NCBI GenBank assembly: GCA_026182355.1
Contig: JAPFBL010000007.1
Coordinates: 248,001-312,000, forward strand
DNA length: 64,000 nt
Source: Hermatobates lingyangjiaoensis
Taxonomy: Eukaryota; Arthropoda; Insecta; Hemiptera; Hermatobatidae
Direction of reading: 5' to 3'
Shown: positions 25,613 through 38,400 of the stretch, one piece after another
How positions within the stretch are numbered: position 1 is the stretch's first letter
How the letters are laid out: each line of letters begins with the position of its first letter
Notes under the pieces: generated by a model
Told to the model about the DNA's origin: nothing
What the model saw: the letters and a program-made list of their open reading frames with translations, nothing else
Databases searched by the model: none
Position numbers and translations under genes: made by a program

Positions 25613-26973
25613 CTGCAACAAACAACATACTTTCGGCTCGAGAATACAATCTTTTTAATTATGGCACTATGTATAAATAAGTACGATAATAATGATTCCA
25701 CAAAAAACGCCTGAAATAAAATCAACCATGAAACAAACAGGAGTCATAAGAAAGGATTAAGATGTTTCCACTAGTTATAACCCAAGCCAGAGTAGCAACA
25801 ATTACTTGTCGAACTCTTCAGTACCATTTCATAACTTCATACTGTAACTTTTTCTTTTGTCTTTAAGATATATAAAAATTCATAAATTTATGAAAGTCCT
25901 GAAATACAGACATATATTTCCGAAATGTTAGTAAAAACTTTCGACCAAGTAGCATCAGTGTCACAATTTGAGAATGACTACTGAACAATTTACTTGTGTC
26001 TCTGACGAGGACCTTACTCTTTTGTCCCATTCACTCTTTTTTATATTTTAATCAATTCTTATATATATACTTCAATGAGAATTCAATTCGAAACCAAATA
26101 GAGCGCAATATTAAATTAGATACACTGCTAAAAAACACACACTTACATATTCTAATTTTCGATTTGAATCGGCATTAGTTGAAGAAAGAGAGACACTAAC
26201 AAGCGCACCTGTACACTGGCAGTATGACTAACATAATCTGTAAGTGTGTGGTTTTCATTTATTTGCTTATCTCAGACTACATTAAATGTATATACTTATA
26301 AAACAACAAATTTAACAATTAACACATGAATAATAATCACGTTTAAACGACAATAATAAATTCAGAAATACGATTAAGATCTTTCGATTAAAATAACTGG
26401 ACCTAAACTTGAACTGTTCAAGGAACTATATTTTTTGGTCCTGAAAAAGGACCTACATTTTTTATTATGATTTAGAAGTTGACATATGCTGTATATTATA
26501 TATATATATAAAGATTTCACATAAACATGCGAAATAACAATCACTTATCAAACCACAATATGAAAAGGGAAAAAAGACCAAGATCTTTCAACCGTAACAA
26601 GCGGTCTTCGTCATTTGTGGTTTGATCATATATTGTATAGGTAGGCAACAAATCTTCTTTTAAACATGTTGAATTGAAATATGCAGCAGCCTCTGCATTT
26701 ACGACTTTTTTACTGACTGTCTCTAATTTTCTGCTTATTCTTCTTTCATTTTGGGGTAATTCCAATAATTGCAAGATATTGAACTTTACCAGTTTGATTA
26801 ACATATCATGACAAGTTAAAGGAATAAGCAACTAATTTATTTACTTACAAGCTTTCGACTATACAGTAGCCATCGTCATGTAATAATTTTGGTCTTACAT
26901 TTAAAGAAATAAATTTGATGTTATATATAGAAATGTTCAAACAATTGAATATTTTATTAGAAATTAAATAATA

Positions 26974-27010
<37 letters not shown>

Positions 27011-29350
27011 ATAATAAAATCGGGATTCGGTCAATTTTCCAGGATAAAATAAACTCAATGCCGACGATTTCGGTTTTATTTAAAACCTTTTTCATAGGCC
27101 TACAAACAAAGGAGACAAGAAATCATATATAACATGAACATATAACTAACATCAAATGGAATATTACATGTGAAAATAAAATATATATATACAAGTAGAA
27201 GTAATAGTTATTTACTAATTTAAATGCTAAATCCAAGCATACAAGCAAAAATGAGTTGAACGTAAAAAATTCTTCAGAATTCAAACAAGCACTGTCAAAC
27301 CAAGTGCTAATGATAATGTAATTATGATTTCACTGGATGTTCAATCATTTTCACTAACATTCCTTTGGATTTAGCATTTAATTTAGTAAATAAGCAATGG
27401 AATAAGATAAAATCACAGGTTGGAATGTCAAAGAAGGTTTTCCCTATCCATTCTAGATCTTATATGTGAAGCAAGGTATTTCACCTTTGATGATTTATTT
27501 TATAAACAAAAATTTGGATACCTATGGGATCTCCAATTTTCACCAATCCTTGCTAATATAGTTATGATTGAGTTATTAGAAGATGTATTAATAAATTAGG
27601 TACGAAGGTGAAATTTATTAAATTATATGTAGACGATTTATTTTTTAATTATTGAAAGAGGAGAAGAAGAGATGTATTAAATACGTTTAATTCTTTTCAT
27701 AATCGTCTACAATTTACCTATGAAATAGAAATAGATGGAAATCTGCCATTTTTAGATGTAAAAGTTATAAGAGGTGAAAATGGCATTATTTTAAACGGAT
27801 TGGTATAGAAAGCCTACCAGTGCAGGAAGAATATTGAACTATCACTCCTCTCATGCTATAAACCAAAAATTGAATTGTGTTCAAAATTTAGTTAAGAAGG
27901 TTGTTGAAATTAGTAGTCCATGTTTTCTAAAAGAAAATAAGAAAAGGGTTAAAGTCATTGTTGCAGAAAAAATTGTTATCCAAACAACTTAATTGAACGT
28001 TATTGGTTTAAATATACAAGAGAACAACCAGAACATTCCAATCAAAACCATGCTGAACTTGAAGTTTTAATAAAAAGTATTTCAAATTTCCGTATGTTGA
28101 GGGCTTATCACAATCAATTAGAAAAGTTTTCAAACGAAATGTACCTGAAGTTACATTGGCATTTTATAACAAAAGAAAAGTCAAGTCTTTATTTTCAAAT
28201 TTGAAACAAAAAATACCAAAGGAGTTACAAAGTAACCTCATTTATGCGATCAAATGTAAAGACTGCGACAAGCGTTATTACGGAGAAACAAGTCGTTTTT
28301 TAAAAGAAAGACTTTATCAACATTCTTATTCAATAAGAACTAATAAAAGTAACGCAACTGCTTTAGCATTCCATGCTTTAAACGAAGGTCACATGTTCGA
28401 TTTTGAAGAAGCAATTATAGTAGATAAAGAACAGGATGAGCAAAGAAGAAAGACCCTCGAAATGCTATATATTAAAAAAGATCTAAGTTCAGTTAATCAT
28501 AGAAGTGACATTACCAATTTGAACACTATTTATTCAGGAGTGTTAAGTGATTTTAGTGAAATTTAATTTCCTTAGTTCCTTTTTGTGTTCTTTGAGTGAA
28601 CAGTGTTCGGTTTACATGTAATTGTAATCAGTTAGTCTGGTCCAAGTTTTTGACCAGTTAAGATGTTAGTTCACTAACTATCTATTGTTACTTCATTTTA
28701 TATAATGTAAATTTCATCATTTTTCTAATTCAAAAATTTGACTTCTGTAAGTTCATAAAAATATTTATTGCTTTTCTATTTTCTACTTGTATATATATTT
28801 TTGTTTTTTCAAATTGTAATATTCCATTTTGATGTTAGTTATATGTTGATGTTTATATATGATTCTTGTCATCCTTTGTTTGTAGGCCTATGAAAAAGGT
28901 TTTAAATAAAACCAAACGTCGGCATTGAGAGTTTGATTTTGATCCTGGAAAATTGACCGAATCCCGATTTTATTATACACCTATTCTATCCAACGGTTGA
29001 TATATTATTGAATTTGTTATATATATATGATGTAATTTTTTTGAGGGTTAAGGTCCAATGATTTTAAACTAGTCCTTTTGCCGACGTTTCGACATATATT
29101 TATGTCACCTTCAGGGCTACAACAAAAGAACTAGTTTAAAATCATTGGACCTCAACCCTCAAAAAAATTACATCATACAAATATTGGGTTAAGAAAACAA
29201 ATCATGATATATATATATATAAAAAGATTTCACATAAACACGTGAAATAACAATCAATGATCAAACCACAATAAGAAATGGGAAAACAAGACTAAGATCT
29301 TTCAACCGTAACAAACGGTCTTCGTCAGAGTCAAAAACCCAACTGGTTAT

Positions 29351-29401
<51 letters not shown>

Positions 29402-32400
29402 AAGAGAGAGAGAGGAGAGTCAACAAAGAATGAAACAGTCTTTAAGGACATTGAAATAAGCTCAATAAACACCGGCAAAGGTGCACTCCAATATTTTAAC
29501 ATCTCGTCTTGATTGATAACCAAGGATGTCAAATTATTGAAGTGAATTTGGTTGGTGTTCTTATATGCAAATAAACATACATGATTTAAAATCAAAGAAA
29601 TAACCAAAAAATTGATAGAAAAATGATAGAAAAATTGATAGAAAACAAAGATTGATCTTTTAAATTTTCCTATTGACTTTGTTGAGATTACTTTTATATA
29701 TGGACGATGCCAGATTTTCAAGCTAGTCCCATACAAACCCTAAACATCCGATTCAGAGTACTCTTCCTATTACCAACATATATATATATGCCATGATAAA
29801 CGGAAACGGTCCGGCAGGACAGATTACACTTAAAATAAACTGTGACACATAGACAAAAACATAACAGAGACTCACTTTTCAATATTTCGACCGTAATGGC
29901 GGTCCTCCTCAGGAGAAGAAGTGAATTGACGGAGGGATGACAGTCAACTCTGAGTGAGTCTCAGAGTGAGTGTCTCTGTTATGTTTCTGTCTCTGTGTCA
30001 CAGTTTATTTTAAGTATATATACTGTTTTCTATGAGTTGTCCGAGGAAAGGTTATAAGATTCGTCACGATGGTGACTAATAGGACAGTAGTTTGTAGGTC
30101 CATGAGTGCAGTTCTTAGAAAGACCCAGTTACCCGCTGCCCAGCGAAGCCTCCGATATTCCGCCAATGGGTATAGAATTTGCACAGTCCCTCTGTGATAT
30201 AAGAATATTGGCAGAAAATATGAAGCTCACTTTGCAGTGAACTATTGTTCCCTTTTTATTTCTATTTTTTTTTTTGTGGTTGGGTGTTGCTTTTTTCTAT
30301 TGTCTGCTACGGATATTGATTTTATTTTAATTGATACTCTCATTTGTCTTCTAGGAAAAGTGGCCTTTGTCTTCATGTCAATTTGGGTAGAGGTTGGACA
30401 GTCCCTCTTGATTAACAGATGTTGACACTCGACTCCGACTTCTTCACATAGAGACCCCTTCGAGTTAAAGTTGGAAGAAGTTGGAGTCGAGTGTCAACAT
30501 CTGTTAATCAAGAGTGACTGTGCAACCTCTACCCCCATTGACGTGAAAACAAAGGCTACTTTTCCTAGAAGACAAATGAGAGTATCAAATTAAAATGAAG
30601 TCAATATCCGTAGCAGACAATAGAAAAAACCAACACCCAACCACAAAAAATATCAGAAATAGAAAGGGAACAGTAGTTCACTGCAAAGTGAGGCTCATGT
30701 TTTCTGCCAATATTCTTATATCACAGAGGGAGTGTGCAACCTCTATACCCATTGGCGGAATATCGGAGGCTTCGCTGGGCATCGGGTAACTGGGTCTTTC
30801 TAAGAACCGCACTCATGGACCTACAAACTACTGTCCTATTAGTCACCATCGTAACGAATCATATATATGGCTAGAAACTAAATTCTTATTTCATGAAGGA
30901 TGATAGTACTTAAAAGTCTTAAAAATTAAAACATCAGCTAAAGTCTAAAGGATTCAATTTTTTATTTGCTGAAAATCGTAGAAAAATGAAATAGGAATCA
31001 ATTTTAGTGGAAGCAATGCTGGTGACTTGTACTCACATTAACTGAACCATTTCAGAAACCGGTCAAAAAATTAGGAAGACTCTTAAAGTTCAAGTTAACA
31101 TCATACAAGCGTAGAGGCACACATTTCTAGGCTGAAGGCGACTCAAGATTAATCAAAACATTTCGCAATATGAACACAGACATCAATTTTACACAGGTAG
31201 GAAAAGACCACCACGCCAAAAAGCTATTAAGCAGAAAATTTAAATAAAAAATTGTAACAAGACCCGGAGCATTAAACTCAATAATATGTATTTTTATTAC
31301 TACTTACAGCCTACTCTGGCTTCGCACAGGATAAGAAATAAAAATAATTAATTGGACTTTTTTTTTGTTTAAAACACTAGTTTACTTGTTTCATCATTTC
31401 TGTATTGTACAGTATAAACACTGTTTAATCTTAATCTGAATTTGCTACAATCTAACTATAAAATAAAAATGAAGACAATTCATACTTTTGGGCAACATTG
31501 TCTATGAATTTAGTTATACATATGAATTTAAGAAATAATAATTTTCAACCATTCTTTTTAAGTAAACTACAGATTTTATCTTCTGCGATAGAATGAAGTG
31601 TAAACAAAACAAGTAATTATCAGAACAAAAATTAATCTAAACTATGATAGAACACTTGCCCCATTATCTTAAGGTGAAGAAAAGAAACCGATGTAAAACA
31701 GTTGGAAATGCAACATACAAATCCAACAATAACTGCCGATTTCATATTGAATAGTTTTTTAAGATTTCGAAGGCAGAGAATTCATATATGTGATGAGGAC
31801 ACATAAATAAAATATATAAAGAATAAACTTTATAATCAATTAAATATTCTCAGATAGTCTCTAAAGTAATTAGTTTTCAGAATTCTTTAACTTGCATATT
31901 ACTTTATGGGTTTTAATGTTTACACATTTAGATCTAGACACGATCTGATGAACCCTGTATACATATATCATCAATACTAGTTATTGGTGATACTTATTTT
32001 GTTTATTAATTGCCTACTGACAGAGCTCTGCGAAAATAATGCCAAAAATTGTTAGAAAATAATTAAGCGTATGACATCGTTGCATTTAATAAGTAAATAA
32101 AAAATACATTTTCAAGTTCGTTTATTTGGTTTCAGAATGTGTATATGGTTATTTGGGCCAATTCTGGAACTCCTAGAGTTGAAAACCAACAGAATGACAC
32201 TGAAACTTGACTGTGTAAGATTATCGAGTGTTTGGTAAGTCAGTGTCAACTTCTACATTTATTCATAAAAGACATTTTTTCATAAGTACTATCGCAAAGG
32301 TAAATAAAACGTCAATTTTGATTAGATAATGTTGAATTTGATTTGCGTAGGTTCAACCTTGAAATAACGCATCAATTGGTCGTTTCAAGACTAAATGAAT

Positions 32401-35400
32401 GCTGTTATAATGGCTGGTAGGTCGGTAGGCAACGTCGATACCCGACATATGTTCCTGCTCTACATCAAGATAGTGGAATTAGGTCTGTCTCGTGAATGTG
32501 ACTACTACATGACTTCTGAATAATTTCTTTAATAATTGAAAAGGCATGGGAGATGTGTAGGCAGTAACACCATTTAGCATGCATTGCTAGTTGAACAACT
32601 ATATCATATGTCATCTAACCGATGAAAGGCGTGATGAATCTTCATTTTGCCGATTAATATAACTTGAGAGATGGAGCAGTGCTTCGGTGGTAAAAAAGTT
32701 CTTATCTAATACATCAGATATATTCTCTTCGAAAAATCAATCAAACTATCTGCCATTTCTTACTAGTTCCTTTCAGTTCCTATACCTTCATTACTTTTAA
32801 TGGAAAGAGATTTAATCTCTTTCTGTCGGCGTAATGAACAGTTCAAAGACTAACTTCATGCTGCAAAGGTAACTTTAGTTACGATTTTCATTGATTCTAT
32901 AGTATACTATCAAAGTGACGAAGTTCGACGCTTCAGTGTTGTAAGTATTCTGCATGAAAAATAAGAGCGCAGTTGCATTAATATTGACAATGTTCGACTT
33001 CCACTCGCAGAAAAAATATTTCCTAATCTCTCCTACTGAGTAACTTATATATAGAATTGTTTGAAACTAAGATGTTATATTCAATTCCACCTGATGGAAG
33101 TTACAGGGTTCAATACATTATGCCTCTTTCTAAAATAAAACAATAAAGTTGCCTTTCTTATAAAAATTAAATTCATTAGTTTCAACAATTTAATAAGGAA
33201 TGAGAATCTAATTAAGGAAGGAGAAGTAAACTGCCCTTCTTAGATGCTTATCTATTTCCTGTCACCTTCTAGTCCAATACATTCGGTGGTCTGGTTTCTA
33301 TAAAATTATAAACAAGATTACTGAGTTGCAATGTTTAACAATTGTATCTGGGAATTTATCAGCAAAATGTGAGTCGCCAACATCAGTTTATCTACCTCCT
33401 TCTCAGAATAACTGTTCAATTAGCCATTCACATTCTTCAGTTGTTAATATTTTACTGGTTTCAAAATGAAAAAAATATACACGGTATCATCTCATAATGT
33501 AATCCAATTAACTTCTGTGGTACTAGCAGCATAAATATATTGAAATAAGAAGAGTCAAACCTGTAGTGATGTCATTGCGAGTCAGATTGAAATTATTTAT
33601 ATAGTCATCCAATGCAGTCTATATTAGAAGCATCTCTTAATAAATTCATTAGCATGAAATGATTTTTCGAAAAGTTACAATAAACACATATAGCTCTACA
33701 ACCAAAGACATCACGACAATATCAACAGAAAAATGATAAAGTCTTTTTAGTATTTCCATTTACTAGTGTCAAACAACTGTCAAAACACTTCAGAAATTTT
33801 ACTGATGTATTGCTGTTTTACTTGATATACATAAAAATATTTGAAAATACAAGGAAATATTTTTTCATGAGTTAGGTTAGGTTGCAGTGGCAGTCTCACA
33901 AGTGAACACACTAAGTCTGAACATTGACCGTTTGTGATACCACACAATGAACTTCTACATTGGGAGTCTTAATTTTGCCTAACTCAAGTAAATAGAGTAG
34001 GTATCATCGCCTGCGTGAATAAATCGAAGACCAGAGTGGGAATTCAACTCCGGATCTACCAGTCTAGAGGCGAGTTTGTTGTCACTGGGCTAACCTAACC
34101 CCCAAAACGAGACGTACAATCTCGCCTGTAAAATGTAAAACTGGCTAGAGACAAAGAACAAAACCAAACACTAAAATTACCGACATTTCAAAGTTAGAAT
34201 AGAGGCTAATACCAAACATAGATACAGAATAGAGTAGTATCCAAACATCTCATGGATGTTCTTATCTTCATAAAACAACTCGGTTTCACATCACCTGACT
34301 GAGAACACCTCCCTCCCTCTCCTTCTCTCTCATTCACTGAAAAGAAATATTTTAATTATTTCTATTCACTGGTGAAAACTGTCCCCACAACTTTACAAAC
34401 AATAAACATTAATTCCCACAAACTAAGAACAAACATACTGTTTCAACTGGGTCTTCAATGGAGGTTGATATTGGAACAGGATATCTAATGAGTGCACTCA
34501 ACTAAATCTCAACACTTCATTTATACAATTTTTTGACAACAGTATTGCTAGTAATAAGTATAATCATTAAATTCGTTATCTTGATACCTAAGAAAGGGTA
34601 CAATTTTGACACATTATAACAATTGTCTAATTAAACAATATTAAAAAATCCAAATAATTGAAAATAAAATATATATTAGATTAGTATTCATACAATACTA
34701 AAAATGAATACCATACAAAATCAATCTTCATTCACGGTTTTGATAGACATACGACCGTACCTCTAGACATCTGGCGGATGAAAACCGACTTTTATGATGT
34801 AAAATGTGTAATAATAATATATCATGATAATAATTTCAATCCTTTTGTTTCACAGTTATTTTACCAATCCACTTTACAATAATTTTAAGCACTGCTATCA
34901 GAAAAGCTATTATTTCTCTCTTCCGGTCAAAATAGTATAACAAGCATCTAATACAGACATAATTTATATTATTTCCGAAATTTATTTAGGGCCTATGAGT
35001 CCTCTTTAGTACTTCTGTCAAACTTTCTGTGTTAATTGGCTCCATGTTGGTGACATACCAGTACTACCAAACAGTGTTCCTTTTTTTGCCAGAATGTTAC
35101 TTATTGGGTTCACACTGCATCCAGAACAGTGACCCTAGCTCACTTCCTCCCATAGGAATAGGTGACCTTATTCATCCCAGCTGCACTTACTTCAGATTGC
35201 TATTCAGTGAGTTGGTATCATTCTGGGCAACTATTGTTACTACTTCTCCAATTCAGGTCCTTACACCTTTACAAAGGAGATCCTTACACCAAATGTCTCC
35301 TGACGGTTAGATATACCAATTTGAAGCTCCAGATGCTCATTGGAAATCAAATCAGTTTATAAACTTGTTAGAGGAGAGGGGAGTCGATAGGATTAGGGAA

Positions 35401-38400
35401 AATGACCCGGGAAGTGACAAGTCATAATATACTCGTATGCCTCCCTCTCTAAACATGCCACCTTCCCTTTCCTCCCCATTTTAAGATAGCTTTAAATTTA
35501 GTTATAAACTTATTTTTAATGAATGCAGTACTCACACCTTATCTGTATACTTGGTTAATTTCATATGTTATCTGAGGATGACCTAGGAAGGTTGAAAGCT
35601 AATTATAGTACTAAGTTTAGTTCATAAATAATGAAATAGTGAGTATAAAAATTATCATTATCCCAGTTTTTCCCAGAACCCTTTGTATATCTATGTCCCT
35701 GGCCAGGCCAGCGCAAAATTGCTAGAAAATTGGAAGCAACCAGTAAGAAGATCGCCAACTCTGAAACAGCTGTGACCTATAATATTATATGCTTAAAAGG
35801 TTTACTGGCATCACATACCAATATATGATCAAACCACAATTGTATAGACATGTTAACGATATACTTTGCATCTATCCTAATTCTATAAATAAAGATGATT
35901 TCCTAATAAAATTAAATTCATTATTGCCGACAGTCAAATTCACAATGGAAGAAGAAGTAAGTAGTAATTTGCCCTTCTTAGATGTCCTGACCCATAGGTT
36001 ACCTAAAGAGTTACGCTTTAGTGTATATAGAAAACCTACGAATATACTTGCATATGTTCACTTTTATTCTTCCCATCCAAAAAATGTTAAAATTTCTGTT
36101 TTTAGAAATATGTTCTTGAGGGCGTTAAGAGTGTGCTCCCCTGAATTCCTTAATGAAGAGGTTAACAACATTAGTTCAATTGCTCTTTCATTAAAATACT
36201 CCTCCTCTTATAACGATTTAGCTTTGAAGGGTGCTAAAAAAACTTTCTCTAATACTTCAACAGAGCCCCGTTCATTATCAAATTCTATAGTTTTGCCATA
36301 TCATTGGACCTCCTTCCAAGATTAGTCAAACAACTTGATTTCAATGTAGTGTATTCTAATCGTGATAACGTGGGCAATATGTTAATAAAAAACTATCCCA
36401 GGGAATTGGAGTCCGGTGGTATTTATAAAATTAAGTGCAAAAACTGAAATAAAATTGATATTGGTCAAACTGGTAAATCATTAAAGACACGTATAAAACA
36501 ACACCAATACAACGTAAGTAGGTAGGAAAAAATAATGCCTTATTCTTGCATATAAACAATGAAAATCATCATATTGATTGGACAGGAGCTAAATTTATTA
36601 CCTATGAAAAATTAATGTTAAGAAATATTATTGAATCATCTCTAATTTAATAGATCAATTATTATAAACATTAGTAACGGTCTCTTCAAACTTGATACTT
36701 TCGTTACGAGGGCAATAGCCTATTCTAAGAGGGTTGACAGCTAGCGAGTAGTTTTTTACTCTTTCTTACTGTACTCCTTTGTTTCCCCAAACATCCCATT
36801 CTGGACATTAGTCCTTTCCTGCGCTTTCATCCTTTAAAAATACCACTCTTCCCTCCCACTCTTCTCAACCTCTCATCAGATGTTTTCTGCATCTAGTGTT
36901 TCAATTGGGTTTTTGACTCCGACGAAGACCGCTTGTTACGGCTGAAAGATCTTAGTCTTGTTTTCCCATTTTCATATTGTGGTTTGATCATTGATTGTTA
37001 TTTCATGTGTTTATGTGAAATCTTTTTATACCAATATATGCAGAAGAACCCCAATAAACAACGTGATGCAATCAGTGAAGAATAAAACCACAAGGAAGAA
37101 GGAAAACAATATAAATAAATGCTCTGAGCCTTTCTGTTTATGTATCAGAGACGAACAAAGTAAAAACAAAGAAGATAGCATAAAAATCATGCAGAAGGAA
37201 GGTAAGGAAACAGCTGGAAAAATTCAAATTACAGTATTACTTGCTAAGCAATAAAATTAAACAATGTAGGTAAACAATAAGAAAATAAATAAATAATAAA
37301 CAAACTTATAGAAAAAATATATTCATAATTTCTAAATAGTAATAATTTATATTTTATTATTTAAATAGAGTAAACAATTATAAATAAATAAACGAAACAA
37401 TAATACATGGATAAAGAAAATAAATAAAGCAAAACATTAAGCTATATGATTAGAATCAACAATCCGGTCAGACTTCATGTCCCAAAGCAGATTTCGAAGA
37501 TCACCCACAGGTCAATTTGCTTAACTCCGCCTTAAAGTTGATGAATTAAAAATTCATCTATCCTAAGCCCATGACTTAAATTTATCAATTTTCAATTTCA
37601 AAATCACACTTAATTAGGATACTTTCTACTAAGTTTCTTTCGACATCAGAAGAGAGAAAGATTAATTCTTTGGAATCTTCTCATTTTATGGAATGATTGT
37701 TTAAATTAACATGGTGCAACAAAGGCTTAAATGTTGTTGTCTCCTAATTCAATATTTATGTTGCTTCATTCTTTTAAGTAAACTTTTGCCTGTTTGTCAA
37801 CCTCCACACAAAATCCTATAAACACAAACTTCCTTTTCTTTCTTTCACAATTATTGACAAGTCTGTTTAATAATTTACCACAACAACTGAAAACAACTGA
37901 GATATATTTTTTCAAAAATACTGGAATGTCTTTTGGAGGTCGACTAAAGGGGAAAACCAATAGATTTCTATTCGTGAAGGGTTCCTCTCAATTCTAGTAC
38001 TCCTGGATATTTCTAAGTGCAGGATATTTCAATGACGAGGCTATTTGATACATATGTTCGATTTTTCATGGAGGAATTCTTCACTATATAATATGAATGT
38101 TAGTTAGAACATATTTTTATCATTAGATTTAACATATTTTTAACACCGGTTTTTAACATTAGAATGTAAGAACGTATGAAACATGAGCAGGTTTCCTAAA
38201 GGTACTGAATGTAAGATTGTTTCCTGAATGGTGTAAATATAAATCTAGAAAAGGCATCTTATTATTAGTTTCAACTACTAAAGTGAAATCAATTGACAGA
38301 ACACACTTGTTAAAAGTGTTCTAAAAATTTGTATCACATTCATCGTCGGAAAATATCACCTATGTATCGGAAACTATCAAGCATTGCTTGGCAAAATTTT

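Larger units (their letters stand above)
27009..28979 (+). mobile_element. Penelope-like element 1 with inverted terminal copies
   Basis: About 1.97 kb. The left ~190 bp (27009-27200) is the inverted copy of the right ~190 bp (28785-28979): both share GGGATTCGGTCAATTTTCC or its complement, the GAAA-linked hairpin region and the TTTGTAGGCCTATGAAAAAG block. Between them lies a plus-strand RT region followed by a GIY-YIG endonuclease region, the order that defines Penelope-like elements. The RT part is broken by frameshifts and stops; the endonuclease part is open to its natural stop at 28566. It lies within UBE2C intron 4, antisense to the gene. Confidence 0.85.

Noticed and set aside
29350..29736. 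A 128-codon minus-strand frame as a possible membrane protein
   Set aside because: Its C-terminal end is translated (GA)n/(TA)n and the only motif is a weak LINE-like segment.
33225..33330. 'CPFLDAYLF', resembling the LPFLD motif of Penelope RT
   Set aside because: No further RT motifs in any frame on either side; a single short match is not enough.
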